Source: an uncultured Prochlorococcus sp. (lineage in GTDB: Bacteria; Cyanobacteriota; Cyanobacteriia; PCC-6307; Cyanobiaceae). Taken from it: a stretch of DNA of 50,069 nt. This document shows positions 45,513 through 50,069 of the stretch, piece by piece (the stretch's first letter is position 1; each line of letters starts with the position of its first letter). A program made the position numbers and the translations under genes. Below the pieces are notes generated by a model. The model was not told the origin of the DNA. It saw only the letters and a list, made by a program, of their open reading frames with translations, and made no database searches. The DNA lies in contig CACNAI010000007.1 of assembly GCA_902618335.1 (NCBI GenBank), positions 1 through 50,069 on the forward strand, read 5' to 3'.

Positions 45513-46307
45513 TTAAGAGTTGTTTGGCCAATCTGATTGCATAAGATTCAATATCAATTTAAACCAATGATTAATCAATAATTCCTTGAGATCTTTCCCT
45601 AAGGACTCATTTGCCCCCCTACTATCCCCAATTACACCAGATTTACTCAAGTCTTCTGTAAGCCATGCAGTTGGCGCATTCCCCTCTAAACTCCATCCTT
45701 CAGGAATTTTTCCTTTAATGCCCTCATGTGGACGTTCATCACCTACTAATTCTGGTTTCAAAGCAAGCATCAAACTTGTTTCAGCTAAGGAAGCATGCAA
45801 CCCATGCTCGATTTCAGTTTTTGATAACAATTGACTTAAGCCATTAACACCACTCCACAAAAAACAAGGAAAAACTGCCATCTCAGGTGCGAAACTTCTT
45901 AACTCTCTTGCAGCTGTGTTTAATAATGAAATTTGACCTCCATGTCCATTAATCAATATCAATCTTTTAAAACCCATTTCAGATAATTGACCGCCTACTT
46001 CTTTAATAAGAGAGGTTATTAAATTTGAGGAAAGAGAAATTGTCCCAGCAAAACTCTTATGTTCTGGAGAGAACCCAATATATTGAGTTGGAAGTTTTTT
46101 TAATGGAATATCGGAGGGGAATAATTTAAAAACTTCGCTAACGATTTCATCAACAAAAATACTATCTGTAGCAAGAGGCAAATGCGGGCCATGTTGCTCA
46201 ATAGCACCGAATGGCCAAATCACTGTTGATCTTTTGTCTTTTGCAATACTCTCAACATCTTGCCAATTTAAATATTCGAATTTATTAGGTATTGGTTTAA
46301 AGTTCAT
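45513..46307 (-). CDS. Creatininase/FAPy-deformylase family amidohydrolase
   Basis: A zinc hydrolase of 264 residues. Family motifs: AIEQHGPHLPLATDSI near 36-51 with metal Glu and His residues, LINGHGGQ near 118, and the Glu of GLHASLAETSLMLAL. Members hydrolyse creatinine, formamidopyrimidines or mycofactocin-type peptides; here the substrate is unknown. It is directly upstream of ado and shares a divergent region with the S1-domain gene. Confidence 0.85.
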   Translation of the reverse strand: MNFKPIPNKFEYLNWQDVESIAKDKRSTVIWPFGAIEQHGPHLPLATDSIFVDEIVSEVFKLFPSDIPLKKLPTQYIGFSPEHKSFAGTISLSSNLITSLIKEVGGQLSEMGFKRLILINGHGGQISLLNTAARELRSFAPEMAVFPCFLWSGVNGLSQLLSKTEIEHGLHASLAETSLMLALKPELVGDERPHEGIKGKIPEGWSLEGNAPTAWLTEDLSKSGVIGDSRGANESLGKDLKELLINHWFKLILNLMQSDWPNNS

Positions 46308-46326
46308 TAATTTTAATTTTGAGTAC

Positions 46327-46345
46327 TAACATTTAGAGTATGTTA
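46327..46345. promoter_or_regulatory. Dyad in the creatininase / S1-gene divergent region
   Basis: TAACAT and ATGTTA flank the 7-base spacer TTAGAGT. It sits midway between the two starts (ATG 46307 on the minus strand and ATG 46374 on the plus strand) and has the size of a dimeric regulator site. Confidence 0.3.
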
Positions 46346-46373
46346 ATAATTAATTATTCTTATTTTACCTACG

Positions 46374-47588
46374 ATGGGAGTCAGTGATAAAAGTGCCCAA
46401 AATAATATCCAACCAAAGGGCAATAAAAAAGATTTAAAGAAACCTCTTCAGGTTCTTCACATCAGCAAGAAAGATACTCAAAAAAAATCTCAAGAAACAC
46501 AGGCTAAGACTAACAATTCGCAAGAAGAAACAAAAAACAAAAACATCGCAATCAAGCCCCAAATACTTGAAGGTGAATCAGCAAATGAAATTGAGAGCAA
46601 TTACGAAAACATTAAAGCTTTTGATAGTTCTCAACATGATTTAAATAAACCCCTTAACTCTTCTGAGCAAAACACAGAATTTCAATTAGAAAGAACAGTT
46701 GATGAATTTGATTTTGATGAAAATGCTTTTTTGGAGGCTTTAAATGAAAATGAGCCGGTTGGGTCTACAGGAGAAACAATTTCAGGGAAGGTTATAGCAA
46801 TTGAAAGTGATGGACTTTATGTTGATATTGGTGGTAAAGCACCTGGTTTTATGCCCAAGAAAGAATGTGGGTTGGGTGTAATAACTAACTTTAAAGAAAA
46901 ATTTACTAAAGGACTTGAAATAGAAGTTTTGGTTATCAAAGAACAAAATGCAGATGGGATGGTAACAGTGAGTGCTCGGGCATTAATTCTTAGGCAAAGT
47001 TGGGAAAAGGTATCAAGTTCTGCAAAAAATGGAGAAATAATTCATGTTTTAATTAATGGATTTAATAGAGGTGGACTTACGTGTGATGTGGATGGTCTAA
47101 GAGGATTCATCCCAAGATCCCAACTCGAAGATGGTCAAGACCATCAATCTTTTGTTGGCAAAACTTTAAAAGTAGCTTTTCTAGAGGTGAATCCAGAAAC
47201 CAGAAAATTAGTTCTATCTCAAAAGAAAGCATCATTAGTTTCTAAACTTTCAGGTCTAAAATTGGGTCAATTAATTGAAGGAGAAGTTTTAGCAATAAAA
47301 CCATATGGCTTTTTTATAGATTTAGGTGGAGCTAGTGGACTTCTTCATCAATCCTCACTAACAAATGGATCGATTCGTTCTTTACGAGAAATTTTTAAAG
47401 AAGGAGAAACTATAAAAGCTTTAATATCTGAGATTGATCTAGAGAAAGGCCGCATTGGTCTAAATACAGCACTTTTAGAAAACTCTGCCGGTGAATTAAT
47501 TGTTGACAAACAAAAAGTGATGCAAGAAGCCAGAGAGAGAGCACTAAAAACTAAATCACTTTTCGATAAGAAAGAACAAGATAGATGA
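46374..47588 (+). CDS. S1-domain RNA-binding protein (ribosomal protein S1 homologue B type)
   Basis: 404 residues. A long charged, low-complexity N-terminal region (1-115, Lys/Gln/Glu-rich) is followed by three S1 domains near 132-205 (GKVIAIESDGLYVDIGGKAP), 215-285 (HVLINGFNRGGLTCDVDGLRG) and 300-370 (GEVLAIKPYGFFIDLGGAS). Cyanobacteria carry such a second, shorter S1 homologue (Rps1b). It likely binds mRNA or ribosomes. Its last codons overlap the next gene by four bases (ATGA), so translation is coupled. Confidence 0.85.
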   Translation: MGVSDKSAQNNIQPKGNKKDLKKPLQVLHISKKDTQKKSQETQAKTNNSQEETKNKNIAIKPQILEGESANEIESNYENIKAFDSSQHDLNKPLNSSEQNTEFQLERTVDEFDFDENAFLEALNENEPVGSTGETISGKVIAIESDGLYVDIGGKAPGFMPKKECGLGVITNFKEKFTKGLEIEVLVIKEQNADGMVTVSARALILRQSWEKVSSSAKNGEIIHVLINGFNRGGLTCDVDGLRGFIPRSQLEDGQDHQSFVGKTLKVAFLEVNPETRKLVLSQKKASLVSKLSGLKLGQLIEGEVLAIKPYGFFIDLGGASGLLHQSSLTNGSIRSLREIFKEGETIKALISEIDLEKGRIGLNTALLENSAGELIVDKQKVMQEARERALKTKSLFDKKEQDR

Positions 47589-48490
47589 ACATTAACAAAA
47601 AAACAGACCCAAGTCTTAAATTAAAAACTTCAGATTGGGAATTAGACTTTTATTCAAGACCAATAATTGAAGCAAATGGAAAAAAAAGATGGGAATTAAT
47701 TATTTGCTCTACCAGAAGTTTTAAGACAAAAGAAAATTTTTTTTGGAATAAAAAATGCCCTGCTAATGAAGTTAATTCACTATGGCTTACAAAGGCTCTT
47801 AATGAAGCACTAAATCAAGCAAAAAAAGAAGGGTGGGCGAAACCTTCAATAGTTCGATTCTGGAGGTCATCAATGAAGTCCATAATTAAGAAATCTTTAG
47901 AAGCTACTAACATTGAGGCTCTTATCAGTAGAAGAACCTATAGTTTGTTCGATAAAATAGAATTTCTTGAAAAAGAGATTTACCCAAATGAAAATGGCTA
48001 TGTAAGAGGTGTACTAGCGCCAACTTTTACTTCTACATTGGAAAACCCACCTAAACCTTTACCAGAAGCTGTGAGAGGGGATGCTCTAACTATCGCTGAA
48101 ATATCAATAGGGCAATTAAAATCAGCAGAAAATTGGCCTATTGAATTTGGAGATATTTTCCCAATTCATCAAAAATTGGATGATGATAACTTAGTACCTG
48201 GATTACGACTTTTTAGCAAAGATAGATCGTTAGCACTCTCTGCTTGGTTCAGTTGTTTAGAACCTATTAAATTAATAATAAATAAAAACCAACTCATTCT
48301 TGAAGCTTCAGAAAACGATAATTGGCTGGTAACAGATTTACCAGAAAAAGATGCAAACATTTTAAGTAAAAAGTTTTTAGAGAATAAAAAAAATTCTTTT
48401 GGATATCAATTTATTTCCATACAGTCAACGCCATATATAGAAAAATTTGCAGGATTTTGGATCTTGAGAGATATTGAATTAATTTCATAA
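47585..48490 (+). CDS. Tab2/Atab2-like RNA-binding protein
   Basis: 301 residues of the Tab2 family, known in Chlamydomonas and Arabidopsis as factors for translation of PSI (psaB) mRNA. The pattern DWELDFYSRPI at the start, then KRWELIICSTRSF, WLTKALNEAL, VRFWRSSMKSII and LPEAVRGDALTIAEISIGQL marks the family. A role in photosystem mRNA translation here is inferred from those eukaryotic studies. It is translationally coupled to the S1-domain gene, itself an RNA-binding protein, which supports a shared role. pgeF follows. Confidence 0.82.
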   Translation: MNINKKTDPSLKLKTSDWELDFYSRPIIEANGKKRWELIICSTRSFKTKENFFWNKKCPANEVNSLWLTKALNEALNQAKKEGWAKPSIVRFWRSSMKSIIKKSLEATNIEALISRRTYSLFDKIEFLEKEIYPNENGYVRGVLAPTFTSTLENPPKPLPEAVRGDALTIAEISIGQLKSAENWPIEFGDIFPIHQKLDDDNLVPGLRLFSKDRSLALSAWFSCLEPIKLIINKNQLILEASENDNWLVTDLPEKDANILSKKFLENKKNSFGYQFISIQSTPYIEKFAGFWILRDIELIS

Positions 48491-48512
48491 ATTTAATTTA
48501 GGAGCAGAAACT

Positions 48513-49295
48513 ATTCCTTACAAAGAAATATATTTCTCAAAAGCTGAAATTTTTATTCAAAACAAAAAATTTGAGTATTATTCATCGCCTATCCTTAGTC
48601 AATATAATTTCAAACATGCATTTTTTACAAAGTCAAGCTCTGAGAAATTTCTTCGATTATTAGGAAATCACTTTAATAAAAATTACATAAATTGTATTAC
48701 CAATCAAATTCACAGTAATTTGATAGTCTTTGGATCTCATTCGGAAGAAGGGATTAAAACTGATGCAGATGGTCTTGTTGGTAATAAATGCAATCAAAAC
48801 TTATGGGTTTACACAGCTGATTGTATGCCAATATTTTTTGCAGATAAGAGGAAAAGAAATGTAGCGACTTTGCATTGTGGAAGAAAAGGTTTAGAAAAAA
48901 AAATAATAAAAAATCTGGTCAAAATTTTCGATAACCTTGGGACATCAAGAGATGACTTACTTGTTGCAGTAGGACCAGCGATTTCTAAGGAACATTATCT
49001 AGTTGATAAATTGACACTCAAAGAATTTTATAGAAAGGCCGAAAACAAAAACATAACTTTCAATTTAAATAAAATTAAAAAAGATCTTTATTTTAGTGAT
49101 TCAAATTATTTTAAAGAGCAAAACTTAAACCAACTTGATCTTAAAAAATCTGCCTATAAACAACTTTTGAATGAAAACATTCCTAATCCAAATATAGACA
49201 TCTCAAATTTATGCACATACAAATTAAAAAATGAATTTAATTCCTGGAGAAGGAGCAAAACAATATCGAGACAATGGAATATTATTTGCTCATAG
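48513..49295 (+). CDS. pgeF: Laccase-domain purine nucleoside phosphorylase / peptidoglycan editing factor (PgeF, YfiH family)
   Basis: A copper/zinc-binding COG1496 protein. The metal ligands are H67 (NQIHS), C104 (TADCMP) and H121 (LHCGRKG, usually HAGWRG), in almost the same positions as in E. coli YfiH. The only canonical start in frame (TTG at 48720) would remove H67 and the conserved HAFFT segment. Upstream the frame stays open to a stop at 48480 with no ATG, GTG or TTG. AGGAG at 48500-48504 lies eight bases before ATT 48513, giving 260 residues; I therefore propose ATT as the start. It follows the Tab2-like gene by 22 bases. Confidence 0.75.
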   Translation: MPYKEIYFSKAEIFIQNKKFEYYSSPILSQYNFKHAFFTKSSSEKFLRLLGNHFNKNYINCITNQIHSNLIVFGSHSEEGIKTDADGLVGNKCNQNLWVYTADCMPIFFADKRKRNVATLHCGRKGLEKKIIKNLVKIFDNLGTSRDDLLVAVGPAISKEHYLVDKLTLKEFYRKAENKNITFNLNKIKKDLYFSDSNYFKEQNLNQLDLKKSAYKQLLNENIPNPNIDISNLCTYKLKNEFNSWRRSKTISRQWNIICS

Positions 49296-49301
49296 AGATA
49301 G

Positions 49302-49652
49302 CTAATTTGGGCAAATTTCACTAGTTAAGTTTTTAGCTACTAATAATTCGGTCATCTCTTCAGTACCTTTAATATTAAAAACTTTGGCTAACAAAACATT
49401 CTCTTTAAAACCAAAAGGTTTTATTTTCACTTTGCTTCCCCTTGGGAATTCACTCTTAAGTACATTAGTTGCTTGAAGCTCATCATTTTCATTTACATTT
49501 ACACAAAATAATTCAATAGTTAAATTCCTATTTTGATCCCCAACCAAAATAGTATTTGAACTCTTAATTTGAAGAATTTCAGCCGAGTTGGCTATTAAAG
49601 GATTAAGAAAATTCAAGCAGATTATAATTAAAAATTTTGATAAATTTTTCAA
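49302..49652 (-). CDS. Small secreted protein, possibly degenerate nuclease-like
   Basis: A 116-residue protein with an N-terminal signal peptide (about 1-23, hydrophobic core IICLNFLNPLIANSA, cleavage near SAE), so probably in the periplasm. The body (ILQIKSSNTILVGDQNRNLTI, then LFCVNV and FPRGSKVKIKPFG) recalls the beta barrel of staphylococcal nuclease-like proteins, but the active-site Arg and Asp residues are not evident. Two Cys could form a disulfide. The start is TTG. It runs convergent with pgeF. Confidence 0.55.
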   Translation of the reverse strand: MKNLSKFLIIICLNFLNPLIANSAEILQIKSSNTILVGDQNRNLTIELFCVNVNENDELQATNVLKSEFPRGSKVKIKPFGFKENVLLAKVFNIKGTEEMTELLVAKNLTSEICPN

Positions 49653-49715
49653 TTCAAAAATAAAGTTTTAAATCATCTTAAAGTTAATTTTTTAAAATGA
49701 TGAATTTTAAAAAAA

Positions 49716-50069
49716 TTACTCCTCACAATTAACATATCCAACCATTTGGGCATTACTTTTACCAGGGGGGACCATTGGATAACAATTTTCACCTCTTCTG
49801 ACAAGGATATTAATCAAGGCAGGACCGTCATGATCAAGCGCATTTTTTAATTCATTCTGTAATTGTTTTCTATCAGAAATTAAGTATCCTTTAACTCCAA
49901 AAGACTCAGCAAGCTTTACAAAATCTGGTTCACCGCAACTCATGTCCGAAGAGGAATATCTTTCATCATAGAAACTTTCCTGCCATTGCCTTACCATCCC
50001 TTGCCAGCGATTATTAATGATGATCACCTTTACCTTTAAACCATACTGGGACAAAGTACCTAATTCTTG
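49716..50069 (-). CDS. ilvB: Acetolactate synthase large subunit, C-terminal part (partial)
   Basis: The 3' end of a thiamine-diphosphate enzyme that makes acetolactate for valine, leucine and isoleucine. The frame continues beyond the right edge ([20 protein letters not shown]). The C-terminal ThDP-binding segment follows: [20 protein letters not shown] with the ThDP-motif Asn, [23 protein letters not shown] and [14 protein letters not shown]. The gene is not truncated; only about 118 codons lie inside the window. Confidence 0.93.
   Translation of the reverse strand, partial: QELGTLSQYGLKVKVIIINNRWQGMVRQWQESFYDERYSSSDMSCGEPDFVKLAESFGVKGYLISDRKQLQNELKNALDHDGPALINILVRRGENCYPMVPPGKSNAQMVGYVNCEE

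Noticed and set aside
49715-49730. ACTCCTCACA motif resembling the small RNA Yfr1
   Set aside because: It is antisense to the end of ilvB; Yfr1 has a different context and needs flanking hairpins, which are absent.

Overview
The window comes from the chromosome of a marine picocyanobacterium, almost certainly a high-light-adapted Prochlorococcus. The evidence is a very AT-rich, tightly packed genome with an alpha-carboxysome operon carrying form IA RuBisCO (csoS1, cbbL, cbbS, csoS2, csoS3, csoS4A, csoS4B and an inactive PCD-like assembly factor). It also has the dark and light protochlorophyllide reductases side by side, plastocyanin, NdhL, a 34-residue PsaM and the AAR/ADO alkane pathway. 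No mobile element, phage gene, CRISPR array or rRNA is visible. There is one tRNA, Leu(UAA).

Layout. 1-9.2 kb: a short fragment that may be the end of glgB, then hemE, a TTG-started epimerase, petE, clpB, a PTPS/QueD-like enzyme, hisIE, a group 2 sigma factor, two small genes (DUF1232 and an HTH-like protein), a YciI-like protein and a cyAbrB regulator. 9.3-17.3 kb: trpA, a DUF3007 protein and ndhL in one minus-strand cluster, tRNA-Leu, pyrC, a Ca/Na exchanger, gor, a long GST-like protein and dnaA. 17.5-23.3 kb: a pair of small glycosyltransferases (TIGR04282/TIGR04283 types), a GNAT acetyltransferase with an ABC exporter, hisG, gloB, ridA and a small conserved gene.

23.3-32.4 kb: the carboxysome operon on the minus strand, followed upstream by rdgB (plus strand), the tandem-BMC shell gene csoS1D and a small unknown gene. 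32.6-38.1 kb: chlN-chlB, chlL, por, an unknown membrane protein and psaM (34 codons). 38.2-50 kb: a lipoate ligase-like protein, an M50 metalloprotease with a possible CBS-like tail, trpF, folE, an SDR, accA, aar, ado, a creatininase-family enzyme, an S1-domain protein coupled to a Tab2-like protein, pgeF (with an apparent ATT start), a small exported protein and the 3' part of ilvB.

The genes are mostly core metabolism and photosynthesis: carbon fixation, chlorophyll and haem synthesis, electron transport, His/Trp/Ile-Val and pyrimidine synthesis, and fatty acid to alkane conversion (accA feeding aar and ado). I see no undescribed multigene system I can defend. The most interesting signals are in non-coding DNA: dyads and a 14-bp direct repeat in the carboxysome promoter region, hairpins between the carboxysome genes, a hairpin before pyrC and a tandem repeat before ado. 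At the protein level the notable points are a PTPS homologue with an altered zinc site, an apparent ATT start and several unknown conserved genes.
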